From the NCBI GenBank assembly GCA_034189225.1, contig JAXHVL010000021.1, positions 1-53,497 on the forward strand: a stretch of DNA of 53,497 nucleotides. Direction: 5' to 3'. The notes beneath the pieces were generated by a model. That model saw only the letters and a program-made list of their open reading frames with translations. It made no database searches and was not told the origin of the DNA. Source of the DNA: JAXHTY01 sp034189225 (lineage in GTDB: Bacteria; Desulfobacterota; Desulfobacteria; Desulfobacterales; Desulfosudaceae). A program made the translations under genes and the position numbers. Shown in pieces: positions 42,039 to 51,396 of this stretch (position 1 is the first letter of the stretch; each line of letters starts with the position of its first letter).

Positions 42039-43097
42039 ATGTTTAAGAAATTATTCGGAATATTCGTAACTTTCGTATTTTTGAGCTCTGCCGCCGTAAT
42101 TTGGGCGGCTGGTGGCTATCCGAGCGTCAGTTCGGATCTGGAGAGACTTGGAATGAGGCTCTACAATGATAAAAAATTGTCCTTTAACGGAACTCAATCC
42201 TGCCGGAACTGCCATCATCATTTCAGCGGTTTTGTCGATATCACCAATCATCTGGACCCTTATACCAATTTTGTTTCCACCGGTGCGGACGGTGTGAGCA
42301 AAGGTAGTCGAAATGCCCCTTCGTCTGCGTATGCCGGATTTAGCCCGGTTCTAAATAACGACTCCGGAGAGTATACCGGAGGGATGTTCTGGGACGGACG
42401 TGCTGACGGCCTGACATTGGGTGATCCCCTTGCAGAACAGGCCCAGGGGCCTCCTTTGAATCCTGGAGAAATGGGTATGGCGGACAAACAGGCTGTTGTG
42501 GATGTAATTGCCACTTCGGATTACGTTAATTTGTGGCTCAAGGTTTTCGGTGCCGGTTCTTTGAGCGACGTGGATGCGGCCTATGATAATTTCGGACGGG
42601 CTGTAGCGGCTTATGAACGGTCTTCCGATGTGACCAGTTTTTCATCCAAATTTGATACCGCGACTTTGTCTGATTCGGAGCAGGCGGGTTTTGCACTTTT
42701 TCAGGAAAACTGTTCGTCCTGCCACACCACTGAAGCAGCATTCGGGGCGCCTCATCCGCTTTTCACAAATTACCAATACGCCAATATTGGTGTTCCGGCA
42801 AATCCTGGCATTATGTCAGTTATGCCTGATATGGGTTTAGGAGCAATAGTTGAAGATCCGAGTCAAAACGGTAAATTCAAAATTCCCACATTGAGAAATA
42901 TTGCATTTTCTGCTCCCTATTCTCATAATGGGTATTTCCCGACGCTGATGGAAATGCTTCAATTTATTAATGACAGAAGTGGCATTACGCCGGAGGTCGA
43001 TGAAAATCTTTCGACTAAAGTTGGAAATCTTGGTTTGTCACAGGAGGAACTTGAAAATATTGCCGTTTTCCTTAATGCTCTCACAGATAGATATTAA
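42039..43097 (+). CDS. Dihaem cytochrome c peroxidase (CcpA/MauG family)
   Basis: A 352-residue periplasmic enzyme that reduces H2O2 using electrons from small cytochromes. The signal peptide is at residues 1-24. Two CxxCH haem sites are CRNCH at 55-59 and CSSCH at 225-229. MFWDGRADGLTLGDPLAEQA (near 112) and NPGEMGM are typical of the N-terminal domain, and FKIPTLRNIAFSAPYSHNGYF near 285 of the C-terminal one. Length and order match complete family members. AAAGGAG precedes the ATG. It stands alone between a MITE end and a terminator. MauG-like oxidative modification of a protein partner is an alternative function. Confidence 0.9.
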   Translation: MFKKLFGIFVTFVFLSSAAVIWAAGGYPSVSSDLERLGMRLYNDKKLSFNGTQSCRNCHHHFSGFVDITNHLDPYTNFVSTGADGVSKGSRNAPSSAYAGFSPVLNNDSGEYTGGMFWDGRADGLTLGDPLAEQAQGPPLNPGEMGMADKQAVVDVIATSDYVNLWLKVFGAGSLSDVDAAYDNFGRAVAAYERSSDVTSFSSKFDTATLSDSEQAGFALFQENCSSCHTTEAAFGAPHPLFTNYQYANIGVPANPGIMSVMPDMGLGAIVEDPSQNGKFKIPTLRNIAFSAPYSHNGYFPTLMEMLQFINDRSGITPEVDENLSTKVGNLGLSQEELENIAVFLNALTDRY

Positions 43098-43122
43098 AAT
43101 AAGCAGTGTATAAAGAGGACGC

Positions 43123-43179
43123 CGGATTCCAGGACACCGGGTAAATATACCGACCCTGGAATCCGTTGAAAAAATTTTT
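43123..43179 (+). terminator. Terminator of the cytochrome c peroxidase gene
   Basis: An 11-bp stem CGGATTCCAGG / CCTGGAATCCG around a 21-base loop, followed by TTGAAAAAATTTTT, 25 bp after the stop codon. Confidence 0.75.
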
Positions 43180-43263
43180 ATTTACAAGCGAAATAAGTAA
43201 CTTCTCAATAGTTCCGGGCAAGTTACAATTTTTTTAAATTTGTTTTCAAAAAAATTAGATGCA

Positions 43264-43403
43264 CTCGTAAAAAATCGGATTTGGGACGGCAAAGTAAAAA
43301 GTTCAAGATCAAGGCGCGCAAATCTCGAGGAATGGAGCGTACTTAGTCGTACGTGACATGACGAGAGATGCAGTGGAACGCAGATATTGGACTTTTTACG
43401 AAG
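43264..43403. repeat. 140-bp MITE-like element with GTAAAAA ends
   Basis: Ends CTCGTAAAAAATC (left) and CTTCGTAAAAAGTC (right, read inward). The interior has AAGTTCAAGATCAAGGCGCG, a potential hairpin around CTCGAGGAATGGAGCGTAC and GTCGTACGTGAC, and AACGCAGATATTGGAC. It encodes nothing. Part of the same right end recurs in the palindrome at 39949-40018. Confidence 0.7.
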
Positions 43404-43477
43404 CCGTCAAATTAGACACAGAGAAATTTTTATGGCATAGTCTCTTCCACGAGCTTGCTTAACAAAAAATCCCCGAT

Positions 43478-43739
43478 TTGCCGGAGGTCCCTGAGGATCA
43501 GAGAACACCCTCGGTTGATAAACTGATTGAAATTATTAAAACCCACAAGACTGTTGTCGTTCCTCCGGAGCATATTTCTGGAGAAAAGTCGATTCAAAGG
43601 CTACGAGGATTACTTTGTTCAAGACCTCCTGATCCGGCCATACAATGTTCGTTATCGCTTAGAGCGTTGGATGACTTCTTCAGGGGAATCTCCTTTTGGG
43701 AGTTCCTCCAGGATCGACTTTCCGGGCAAAACCAAATAG
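43478..43739 (+). pseudogene. Transposase remnant in two frames
   Basis: The first frame reads PEVPEDQRTPSVDKLIEIIK. After a junction near 43590 another frame reads RFKGYEDYFVQDLLIRPYNV and RYRLERW, both recognisable parts of the N-terminal half of a large transposase family common in anaerobic Proteobacteria. I do not assign an IS family. Internal sequence is missing and the catalytic part is absent. Confidence 0.55.
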
Positions 43740-43789
43740 CCGGGTTAGGCGAGTGCATCAGACAGAAAGCCCGGACTCCCGGTTGATCT

Positions 43790-44680
43790 ATGCGCTATTG
43801 CGTACGGAGGTTTACACACACCAAACTGAGCCGCATCAAAGAGCTGATCGCGGCCAATCCCAAAGCCAGTCGAGCCGCATTGTCCCGTTCTGTGTGCCGG
43901 CTCTTGCAGTGGTATCGTCTGGACACGGCAGGCTCAAAGACATGAGCTGTCGTGTGGCCATGCTCCGCATGCAAGACGACGGCCTCTTACAATTGCCTCC
44001 TCCCAGAAACGGGAATAACAACGGGAAGCCCTATTACCGCCGAACCCAAAAGACTGATCCAAAGCCTCCTGTAGCCATTTTGCCAGCTGCCTTCTCTGCC
44101 CTGAAGGTGAAACCAGTCCAAGACAGCAATCAATCCCACCTCTGGAATGAATACATCCAGCGCTATCACTATTTCGGCTATGCTCCCGTACCCGGGTGAT
44201 CAAATCCGCTACATAGCCCGGTTTCAAGATCAGACGGTGGCCATTTTAAGCTTCAGGGCCGCGGTCTGGAAAGCAGCACCCAGAGATCAATTTATCGGCT
44301 GGACTCACCCAAAACGCAAAGAAAACCTTCACCTCATCATCAATAATGCCCGTTTTCTCATCCTGCCCTGGGTTCAGACGCCCAACCTGGCCTCACGGAT
44401 CTTGAGCATGACCACAAAACGTGTTGTCCACGATTGGAAGCACCGCTACCAATACGCTCCGGTCCTGGTCGAAACATTTGTCGAAATCAGTCGCTTTACA
44501 GGCACGTGTTACCAAGCAGCCAATTGGTGCTACTTGGGGAAAACAAAAGGGGTCGGCATGCTTGGCAACACGAAGAAGCCACAGCTCCCCGTCAGATCAA
44601 TCTGGGTCCAAATCAACACCACCCAATTTATCAAACCCTCAAAAAAATACTTGACAGCTTTTACCTTCGCATGTATTTAA
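43790..44680 (+). pseudogene. DUF4338 (DruA-like) mobile-element protein gene, twice frameshifted
   Basis: Three successive frames give one coherent protein. RIKELIAANPKASRAALSRS comes from the ATG at 43790. DMSCRVAMLRMQDDGLLQLP to RYHYFGYAPVPG follows a shift near 43925. DQIRYIARFQDQTVAILSF, KAAPRDQFIGW, HLIINNARFLILPWVQTPNL and VLVETFVE follow a shift near 44197. This is the DUF4338 fold, shared by IS-borne proteins and the Druantia protein DruA. The tail after TKGVGMLG is degenerate. No other Druantia gene is nearby, so an element relic is the better reading. Confidence 0.7.
44651..44679 (+). promoter_or_regulatory. Promoter of the TetR-RND operon
   Basis: TTGACA at 44651-44656, 17-base spacer, TATTTA at 44674-44679. 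It lies at the decayed end of the DUF4338 relic and directly before a palindrome that could be the repressor site. Confidence 0.6.
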
Positions 44681-44681
44681 G

Positions 44682-44695
44682 TGAGTGGTCAATCA
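44682..44695 (+). promoter_or_regulatory. Candidate TetR-family operator
   Basis: TGAGTGGTCAATCA is an imperfect palindrome (TGA-TG-CA-TCA). Located 2 bp after the -10 box and about 20 bp before the tetR start, it is well placed for autorepression and control of the whole efflux operon. Confidence 0.45.
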
Positions 44696-44715
44696 AACAT
44701 AGGGAGGCATTGCTG

Positions 44716-45348
44716 ATGAGCCGGAAAGAAACCATTCTGGAAGCGGCAACAGCGCTTTTTGCCCGGAAGGGCTTTTCCGTCACGCCGACTTCCGCCATTG
44801 CCAGGAAGGCAGGGGTGGCCGAGGGCTTGGTCTTTCATTATTTCAAGAGCAAGAAAGGGGTTCTGCTCAGTATTTTAGAAGACATTACTGAGCGCTATCT
44901 TTCCGATGGCCGCGCCCGGTTTGAGAATAGCCAGAACGGCCTCGACGCTGTCAAGGCACTGATCGGCTTTCATTTCGAGTTTAGCGCCGAAAATACGGAT
45001 GCATTTCTGGTACTGATCCGGGATGTTCCAAGTTCCTTTTCCTGGAACTCAGCCCCGCCGGATCAGGACACAGCATATGGGATACACAGGATTTTTTGCA
45101 TATGGGAGGAATGCATAGAGCGCGGCAGGCAGGATGGGAGCCTCAGGCACGATCTTTCTCCCCGCGAAACAGCCTTTGTTATCCAAGGGATGTTAATCGG
45201 CGTAAGCCGGCTCAGACTTCTGACGTCTCTGGAGGCATCTTGTTTATCGACGCAGGCAACTGATTTCTGTATAAGAGCGCTGCAGCCCAGAAAAAAAGAC
45301 GAGCAAACCATAAGTAAACAGGAGAACGGTAAGGGGTGTAACAAATGA
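44716..45348 (+). CDS. TetR-family transcriptional repressor
   Basis: A 210-residue regulator. ILEAATALFARKGFSVTPTS, AIARKAGVAEGLVFHYFKSK form the N-terminal helix-turn-helix (about residues 7-46). The C-terminal about 150 residues form the ligand and dimer domain and are not diagnostic. GGGAGG lies 8 bases before the ATG at 44716; longer in-frame starts run back into the DUF4338 relic and are rejected. It overlaps the adaptor gene by 4 bp (ATGA), so regulator and pump are one operon, and it probably binds the palindrome at 44682. Confidence 0.92.
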   Translation: MSRKETILEAATALFARKGFSVTPTSAIARKAGVAEGLVFHYFKSKKGVLLSILEDITERYLSDGRARFENSQNGLDAVKALIGFHFEFSAENTDAFLVLIRDVPSSFSWNSAPPDQDTAYGIHRIFCIWEECIERGRQDGSLRHDLSPRETAFVIQGMLIGVSRLRLLTSLEASCLSTQATDFCIRALQPRKKDEQTISKQENGKGCNK

Positions 45349-46457
45349 GAATATTTTTATCCATTTTGACGGCTTGTTTCATGTTGCTCCCGGTGTACGG
45401 CTTTGCCGGCCCGGGCGATGATGGCAGCGGGGCTCCTTCGCCCCTGGTTGGAGTAGCGGAAGTAGGGCTTGAGGCCGCAAATCCCCCGGAAAAATATATC
45501 GGCCATGTAGAATCCATGGAATCCATAGATCTCAGGGCCCGGGTGGATGGATACCTGGAAAGGCTCGATTTCAAGGAGGGCTCCTTTGTCCGGAAGGGGC
45601 AGATCCTTTATGTCATAGAGCAACCCCCCTACAAAGCCCGGGTCGCCGTAGCCAGGGCAAAGGTGGCCCAGGCGGAGGCGGATCTTTTCAAGGCGAAGAC
45701 CCGTCTTGAGCGCCTCCGTTCCGCCCAGCCGGAGAGCGTGCCCAAGACCGAGCTCGATGATGCCGAGGCGGCCCGGGATCTTGCCCGGGGCAGGCTGGAT
45801 GAGGCCAAGGCCAACCTGGAGCTGGCCGGGATCGACCTGGGCTATACCACCGTGGAGGCCCCGATAACCGGCCGGATCGGAAAGAGCCGCTATAAGGCGG
45901 GAGACCTGGTCGGTCCATCGTCCCAGCCGCTGGCGGAAATCGTGCGCATGGACCCGATCAGGGTGGTCTTTTCGGTGAGCGAAAATCAGGGGGAGATAAT
46001 CATGCATGCCATGGAGGATGCTGAAAAAGGGGATGCCCCCCCCATTTTGTCCGTCGGTTTGGAGTTCTCCGGCGGTTCGGCCTATCCCCGTAAGGGGAAA
46101 ATCGATTTCGTGGACAACCGGGTGGACCCGGATGCGGGGAGCATTGCCATCTGGTCCAGGTTTGAGAATCCAGACGGGCGTCTTGTGCCGGGCGAGTATG
46201 TGAAGGTCTTTTTAGGAAAGACCAAGCCGGAGAAGGTCACTGCGGTTGACCAGGCCGCGGTGCAAAGGGATCGGGAAGGGGCCTTTGTCTATGTGGTTAA
46301 TGAAAAGAACAAGGTTGAACAGCGCCGGATCACAACAGGCCCCACCCTGGACGGCAAGTTCACCGTCACTTCGGGGTTAAAGCAGGGCGAAAAAGTGATC
46401 ATCCGGGGGATCCAAAAGGTGAAACCCGGAATAACCGTGAATATCAAAGGAGAATAA
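45345..46457 (+). CDS. RND efflux periplasmic adaptor (AcrA/MexE family)
   Basis: A 370-residue membrane-fusion protein linking the inner-membrane pump to the outer-membrane channel. The signal peptide is about 1-21 with no lipobox Cys. DLRARVDGYLERLDFKEG opens the lipoyl half; an alpha-helical hairpin spans about 95-165 (AKVAQAEADLFKAKTRLERL). TTVEAPITGRIGKSRYKAGD closes the lipoyl domain. Beta-barrel and membrane-proximal domains follow (VDNRVDPDAGSIAIWSRFEN, then EKVIIRGIQKVKPG). It overlaps tetR by 4 bp and lies 7 bp before the pump gene. The operon uses AGG for arginine noticeably often. Confidence 0.94.
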   Translation: MRIFLSILTACFMLLPVYGFAGPGDDGSGAPSPLVGVAEVGLEAANPPEKYIGHVESMESIDLRARVDGYLERLDFKEGSFVRKGQILYVIEQPPYKARVAVARAKVAQAEADLFKAKTRLERLRSAQPESVPKTELDDAEAARDLARGRLDEAKANLELAGIDLGYTTVEAPITGRIGKSRYKAGDLVGPSSQPLAEIVRMDPIRVVFSVSENQGEIIMHAMEDAEKGDAPPILSVGLEFSGGSAYPRKGKIDFVDNRVDPDAGSIAIWSRFENPDGRLVPGEYVKVFLGKTKPEKVTAVDQAAVQRDREGAFVYVVNEKNKVEQRRITTGPTLDGKFTVTSGLKQGEKVIIRGIQKVKPGITVNIKGE

Positions 46458-46464
46458 ACAGGCG

Positions 46465-49400
46465 ATGTTTTCCAGGATCTTTATCGAACGTCCCAGGCTG
46501 GCCATGGTCGTCTCCATCCTGATCACCCTGGGAGGACTCATAGCCATATTTAATATCCCGGTGGCCGAGCTGCCCCACATCACACCACCTGTCGTACGGG
46601 TCAGCACCGCCTATCCCGGGGCCAGTGCCGAGGTGGTCCGGGACACGGTGGCCGCCCCCATTGAGCAGGAGATCAACGGGGTGGAGGACATGCTCTATAT
46701 GCAATCGAGCTGTTCAGACGACGGAAGCTACAGCCTGGAGGTTACTTTTTCCGTGGACTCCAACCCCGATATCGATCAGGTCAATGTGCAGAACCGGCTC
46801 CAGCTGGCCCAATCCAGGCTTCCCCAGGAGGTGCTGGACCAGGGGATCGATGTGCGCCGTCGTTCTGAAGATATGCTGGGGGCCATTACCTTCACCTCGC
46901 CCCAGGGCAGCCGGGGCAGGATCTTTATGAGCAATTATGTCGACCGGGTAATTAACGATGCCCTGGTGCGCATCCCAGGGGTCAGCGATGTGTTTGTCTT
47001 TGGCGAGTATACGTACAGCATGCGCATCTGGCTGGACCCGGACCGGCTGGCGGCCCTGCAGATGGGACCGGACGATGTGGTCCAGGCCATTCGCCGGCAG
47101 AATATCCAGGCCACCCTGGGCTCGGTGGGGACTACTCCCGCCCCCCCGGGACAGGAACTCCAGTACACCTTAAAGGCCAGGGGCCGGCTGGAGAGTGCTG
47201 AGGAATTCGAAAATATCGTGATCCGGAGCAATGAACAAGGGGGGCTGGTGCGGATCAAGGATGTGGCCCGGGTGGAGCTGGGCAGTGAGTCCTACGGCAC
47301 CCAGGGGAGCGTGGACAACCGCCCCACGGTGGGTGTAGCGGTGTACAAATCCTCTGCGGCCAATGCCTTGAACACCATGGCTGCGGTCAGAGAGGAGCTC
47401 AAGCGTCAGGCCGAGTCCCTGCCCGAGGACATGGACTATATGGTGATGTATGATACCACCGACTATGTGCGCGAAACAATCAAGGAGATTGTTTTTACCC
47501 TGGGGCTGACCTTTTTATTGGTGATTCTGGTCATCTTTGCCTTTTTGCAGAACGTGCGGGCCACCATTATTCCAGCGGCCGCCATACCGGTTTCCATTAT
47601 CGGTACCTTTGCCGTTCTGCTCGCCATGGGATTTTCCGCCAACACCATCAACCTGTTTGCCCTGATTCTGTCCATCGGCGTGGTGGTGGATGACGCCATC
47701 ATCGTAGTGGAGAATGTCTATCGCGTCCGGGAGGAAGGAGCAGCCAGTGACCGCAAGGAAGCGGCCATCAAGGCCATGGAGGAGATTACCGGGCCGATTG
47801 TGGCCACCACCCTGGTCCTTCTGGCGGTCTTTGTCCCGATTATCTTCATGCCCGGGATTACCGGAGGGCTCTATAGGCAGTTCGGGGTGACCCTGTGTGT
47901 CTCGGTGGTCATCTCGGCCATCTGTTCCCTGACCTTGAGCCCCGCCCTGTGCGCGGTTTTTTTGAATAAAACCGAACTCCACAGGCGCGGCCCTTTAGCA
48001 TGGTTCAACATGTTTTTGGGGGGCTCGCGCACGGTTTATACCTCTGTGGTGGGCTGGCTTATCCGGCATCTGGCCGTGGCGGTGCTTTTCTTTTTGATTA
48101 TTGTCGGCGGGGCCTGGTTCTTCGCCGGACACCTGCCCACCAGTTTTCTGCCTCAGGAGGACAAGGGTGGATTCTTCTGCGATGTTCAGCTGCCGGAAGG
48201 GGCGACCCTGGAGCGGACCAATCAGGTCCTGACCCGGGCGACCCAAAAGCTTCTGGAGATGGAAGGAGTGGAGCATGTGCTCTCTGTGAGCGGTTTCAGC
48301 CTGCTCAGCGGCCGCTCGGAAAATGTGGGCTTTATGATCTGCGATCTGGAGCACTGGGAAGAGAGGACCAGGCCGGAACTGCGTTTGAATGCCATAGTGG
48401 GCAAGGCGGCCAGGGAATTTAGCGCCATCACCACAGCCAATATCATCCCCGTTGTTCCGCCACCGATTCAGGGTTTAGGGACCACCGGCGGGTTTGATTT
48501 CCGGTTGCAGGCCTTGGCAAGTCAGAGCCCCGGGGAACTGGTATCCGTGGCCAGGGGGCTGGTGGCGGCCGCAAATCAGGAGCCCTCCCTTTCCCGGGTC
48601 TACACCACCTTTACCGCGGATACCCCGCAGATTTTTGTGGACCTGGATCGGACCCGGGCAGAGCAGATGGGCGTTGCCGTTAGTGAAGTGTTTGCCTTGC
48701 TGGGCCAGCAGACAGGGTCCAGATATGTAAACGATTTCAACTTGTTCGGTCGGACCTACCAGGTCAGGGTTCAAGGTCAGGCCCCATACAGAGCCAAGCC
48801 GGAAGATATCCAGGATTTGTATGTGCAGAGCGGCAAGGGGAAAAAGGTCCCCTTAGAGAGCCTGGTGGATCTGTCCTACAAGCTGGGACCCAAGGTGGTC
48901 AACCGCTACAACCTGTTCACCAGCCTGGACATAAAGGGGGAGGCTGCTCCTGGCTATTCTTCAGGCCAGGCCATGGCCACCATGGAGCGCCTGGCCCGGG
49001 AGAAACTGCCCTCGGGTTATGGGTTTGAATGGTCCTCCATGAGTTACCAGGAAAAACAGGCCAGCGGAACGGTGGTCTATATGTTCGCCCTGGCCTTGAT
49101 TTTTGCCTATCTCTTTTTGGTGGGGCTGTACGAGAGCTGGAACCTGCCCATATCCATCGTCCTTTCCGTCATGGTGGCCACGCTGGGCGCCTTTATCGGG
49201 CTTTGGATATCCGGGCTTCCCCTATCCCTGTACGCTCAAATTGGTGTCGTCCTCTTGGTCGGCCTGGCGGCCAAAAACGCCATCTTGATTGTGGAGTTTG
49301 CAAGGGACCGCAAAAACCAGGGCGCCTCCACCTATGAGGCGGCACTGGGTGGAGCCGGAACTCGTTTCCGGCCGGTGCTCATGACCGCTCTGACCTTTAT

Positions 49401-49611
49401 TCTGGGTGTTGCCCCTCTGGTCGTGGCGACCGGTGCAGGGGCCTCAAGCCGCAGCCATATCGGCACCGTGGTTTTTGCCGGAATGATCGCGGCCACCACC
49501 CTGGGAATACTGATCATCCCGGCGCTGTATTACATTTTTCAGCAACTGGGTGAAAAGGGGCATGCCCTGTGGCGGAAAGACCGCAGAAAGCAGCAGATGC
49601 AAGACGAATAA
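46465..49611 (+). CDS. RND multidrug efflux pump, HAE1 family (AcrB-like)
   Basis: A 1048-residue, 12-helix proton antiporter. It starts MFSRIFIERPRLAMVVSILI and has AYPGASAEVVRDTVAAPIEQ, the first porter-domain signature. TM4 carries the paired Asp in ILSIGVVVDDAIIVVENVYR (about 409-410), and TM10 carries the Lys in GLAAKNAILIVEFARD. GPPIQGLGTTGGFDF-type sequence (PIQGLGTTGGFDFRL) marks the central porter domain. The length is standard for HAE1 pumps. The substrate range cannot be told from sequence; resemblance to MexF/TriC-like pumps is a guess. Confidence 0.96.
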   Translation: MFSRIFIERPRLAMVVSILITLGGLIAIFNIPVAELPHITPPVVRVSTAYPGASAEVVRDTVAAPIEQEINGVEDMLYMQSSCSDDGSYSLEVTFSVDSNPDIDQVNVQNRLQLAQSRLPQEVLDQGIDVRRRSEDMLGAITFTSPQGSRGRIFMSNYVDRVINDALVRIPGVSDVFVFGEYTYSMRIWLDPDRLAALQMGPDDVVQAIRRQNIQATLGSVGTTPAPPGQELQYTLKARGRLESAEEFENIVIRSNEQGGLVRIKDVARVELGSESYGTQGSVDNRPTVGVAVYKSSAANALNTMAAVREELKRQAESLPEDMDYMVMYDTTDYVRETIKEIVFTLGLTFLLVILVIFAFLQNVRATIIPAAAIPVSIIGTFAVLLAMGFSANTINLFALILSIGVVVDDAIIVVENVYRVREEGAASDRKEAAIKAMEEITGPIVATTLVLLAVFVPIIFMPGITGGLYRQFGVTLCVSVVISAICSLTLSPALCAVFLNKTELHRRGPLAWFNMFLGGSRTVYTSVVGWLIRHLAVAVLFFLIIVGGAWFFAGHLPTSFLPQEDKGGFFCDVQLPEGATLERTNQVLTRATQKLLEMEGVEHVLSVSGFSLLSGRSENVGFMICDLEHWEERTRPELRLNAIVGKAAREFSAITTANIIPVVPPPIQGLGTTGGFDFRLQALASQSPGELVSVARGLVAAANQEPSLSRVYTTFTADTPQIFVDLDRTRAEQMGVAVSEVFALLGQQTGSRYVNDFNLFGRTYQVRVQGQAPYRAKPEDIQDLYVQSGKGKKVPLESLVDLSYKLGPKVVNRYNLFTSLDIKGEAAPGYSSGQAMATMERLAREKLPSGYGFEWSSMSYQEKQASGTVVYMFALALIFAYLFLVGLYESWNLPISIVLSVMVATLGAFIGLWISGLPLSLYAQIGVVLLVGLAAKNAILIVEFARDRKNQGASTYEAALGGAGTRFRPVLMTALTFILGVAPLVVATGAGASSRSHIGTVVFAGMIAATTLGILIIPALYYIFQQLGEKGHALWRKDRRKQQMQDE

Positions 49612-49642
49612 CCAGCGAAAAGTTAAAAGCGGGATACAGAAT

Positions 49643-51157
49643 ATGACAATACCAAACAGAGAAAAGCGGGTTCTGCGTACGGGAGTCATGTGGTTCATGC
49701 CCTGGCTGCTCGTGCTTATTTCTTTGCTCGCGGGTGGCTGCGCCATGGTGGGGCCGGATTATGAAAAGGTCCGACCCGAGGTTGGCGGAAACTGGACCGC
49801 CCAAATGGAGAAGGGCCTGGAGGCCGCCAGGCCGGACAGGGACCTTCTGGCCGAGTGGTGGAAGATGTTGGATGATCCGGTGCTCACTGCATTGGAAGAA
49901 AAAGCGGTCCAGGGGAATCTGGACCTGCAAACCTCCCTTTCCCGTCTTCGGCAGGCAAGGCTCATAAGAGGCATCAGCGAGTCCGGCCTCTATCCCACGC
50001 TGAATGCCTCGAGTGTGGTTCAGAAACAACGAGGCAGCGAGTCCCTGCGGGCGGGAGTCGGCGGAGAGAAAGAGGAATACTACCTGGCCCAGTTTGATTC
50101 TTCCTGGGAACTGGACTTGTTCGGCGGGATCAGGCGCTCGGTTGAGGCCGCACGGGCCGAGCTTGAGGCCGGCCGGGCTGATATAAAGGACGTCCTGGTA
50201 AGCCTGATGGCGGAAGTAGCTGTAAATTACATAGAGGTACGGACCTATCAGCAAAGATTGGATATCACCCGGGCCAACATAAGGACTCAGGAAAAGACAT
50301 ATGAAATGAACAAGTCCAGGTATGAGGCCGGTCTGATTGATGAATTGGCCGAGCAGCAGTCCCTTCGGAACCTGGAGACCACCCGCTCCCAGATGCCCAG
50401 GCTGAAAAGCAGCCTGCGGGCGGCCAAGAACCGCCTGGCCGTTCTTTTAGGCCAGGAGCCCGGTTCGATAGATAAACTGCTTGCCGCGGATAAAGGAATC
50501 CCCCAGGTTCCCCCCAGTGTGGCCGTGGGGATCCCGGCCGAGGCCATGCGCCGGCGGCCGGATATCCGCAGGGCTGAAAGGCAACTTGCGGCCCAGACCG
50601 CCAGGATCGGAGTGGCCACGGCTGAGCTCTATCCCAAGTTCCGTTTATTGGGCACCATCGGGCTGGAGGCTCTTGAGAGCAATTTCCTTGACGCCCAGAG
50701 CCGGTTCTGGGGCATAGGACCCGGCGTGTCCTGGAATATCTTCCAGGGCGGTGCCCTTCGGCTGAATATTGACCTGCAAACGGAAAGACAAAAAGAGACC
50801 CTGCTTTTCTATAAGTCCACAGTATTGCAGGCCATGCAGGAAGTAGAAAACACGCTGACCGCCTATGCCAAGGAGCAGCTACGGGAAGAATCCCTGGAAA
50901 AGGCGGTTGCCGCCGCCAGGCGGACCGAATTTCTGGCAAGAGACCGTTACAATACAGGGCTGACGGATTTTTTCAACGTACTGGATGCCCAGATAGCCCT
51001 GCTTGAACTGGAGGATCAGTTAACCTTGTCCAGGGCGGAAGTGGCCTCAAATCTGGCCCGCCTTTACAAAGCACTGGGCGGTGGCTGGGAATATTACGGA
51101 AATCTTTTAGGACAGACGCGCAATAGCCCGAGGGCGACAGGGAACATACAAAAATGA
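49643..51157 (+). CDS. Outer-membrane efflux lipoprotein (NodT/OprM family)
   Basis: A TolC-like trimeric channel subunit of 504 residues. The signal peptide ends in LLAGGC (Cys33), so it is a lipoprotein. VGPDYEKVRPE is the usual mature start. Two repeated helical halves follow, with LAEWWKMLDDPVLTALEEKA near 72, SWELDLFGGIRRSVEAARAE near 155 and EAMRRRPDIRRAERQLAAQT near 300. It completes the tripartite pump. I use the ATG at 49643, 31 bp after the pump stop; the frame extends to 49550 inside the pump gene. Confidence 0.94.
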   Translation: MTIPNREKRVLRTGVMWFMPWLLVLISLLAGGCAMVGPDYEKVRPEVGGNWTAQMEKGLEAARPDRDLLAEWWKMLDDPVLTALEEKAVQGNLDLQTSLSRLRQARLIRGISESGLYPTLNASSVVQKQRGSESLRAGVGGEKEEYYLAQFDSSWELDLFGGIRRSVEAARAELEAGRADIKDVLVSLMAEVAVNYIEVRTYQQRLDITRANIRTQEKTYEMNKSRYEAGLIDELAEQQSLRNLETTRSQMPRLKSSLRAAKNRLAVLLGQEPGSIDKLLAADKGIPQVPPSVAVGIPAEAMRRRPDIRRAERQLAAQTARIGVATAELYPKFRLLGTIGLEALESNFLDAQSRFWGIGPGVSWNIFQGGALRLNIDLQTERQKETLLFYKSTVLQAMQEVENTLTAYAKEQLREESLEKAVAAARRTEFLARDRYNTGLTDFFNVLDAQIALLELEDQLTLSRAEVASNLARLYKALGGGWEYYGNLLGQTRNSPRATGNIQK

Positions 51158-51204
51158 GAATGGTGAAAAATATCAAAGGTGAATGAAACCGCATACTAGT
51201 TCGC

Positions 51205-51339
51205 ATGTACGGGCCGGGGCCAAATGCCGTAGAGGATGATCCGGTCCAAGAGCTGCTTCGGGACGTGCAAGACCTGAGAAAGGATATGGCGGCCCAGGGG
51301 GGCAAGTCCTTTGTCCTCCCCGGTGATGCCGTTACGTGA
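51205..51339 (+). CDS. Small open frame between the efflux operon and pagL-like gene
   Basis: A 44-codon frame (MYGPGPNAVEDDPVQELLRD start) with an acidic amphipathic helix and a Gly/Pro-rich end. No ribosome-binding site is seen and no family is recognised. Codon use (many GCC, GTC, CTG) resembles the adjacent efflux genes, so it may be a real small protein or the last piece of a deleted gene. Confidence 0.3.
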   Translation: MYGPGPNAVEDDPVQELLRDVQDLRKDMAAQGGKSFVLPGDAVT

Positions 51340-51396
51340 ATCTACGGGAATTTTTTTTGGAGCGGCCGAAAGCATGCAAGACAAGAGGCTGATAAG

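Noticed and set aside
43790..44680. Druantia anti-phage system
   Set aside because: Only a frameshifted DUF4338 gene is present; the large helicase and other Druantia genes are absent.
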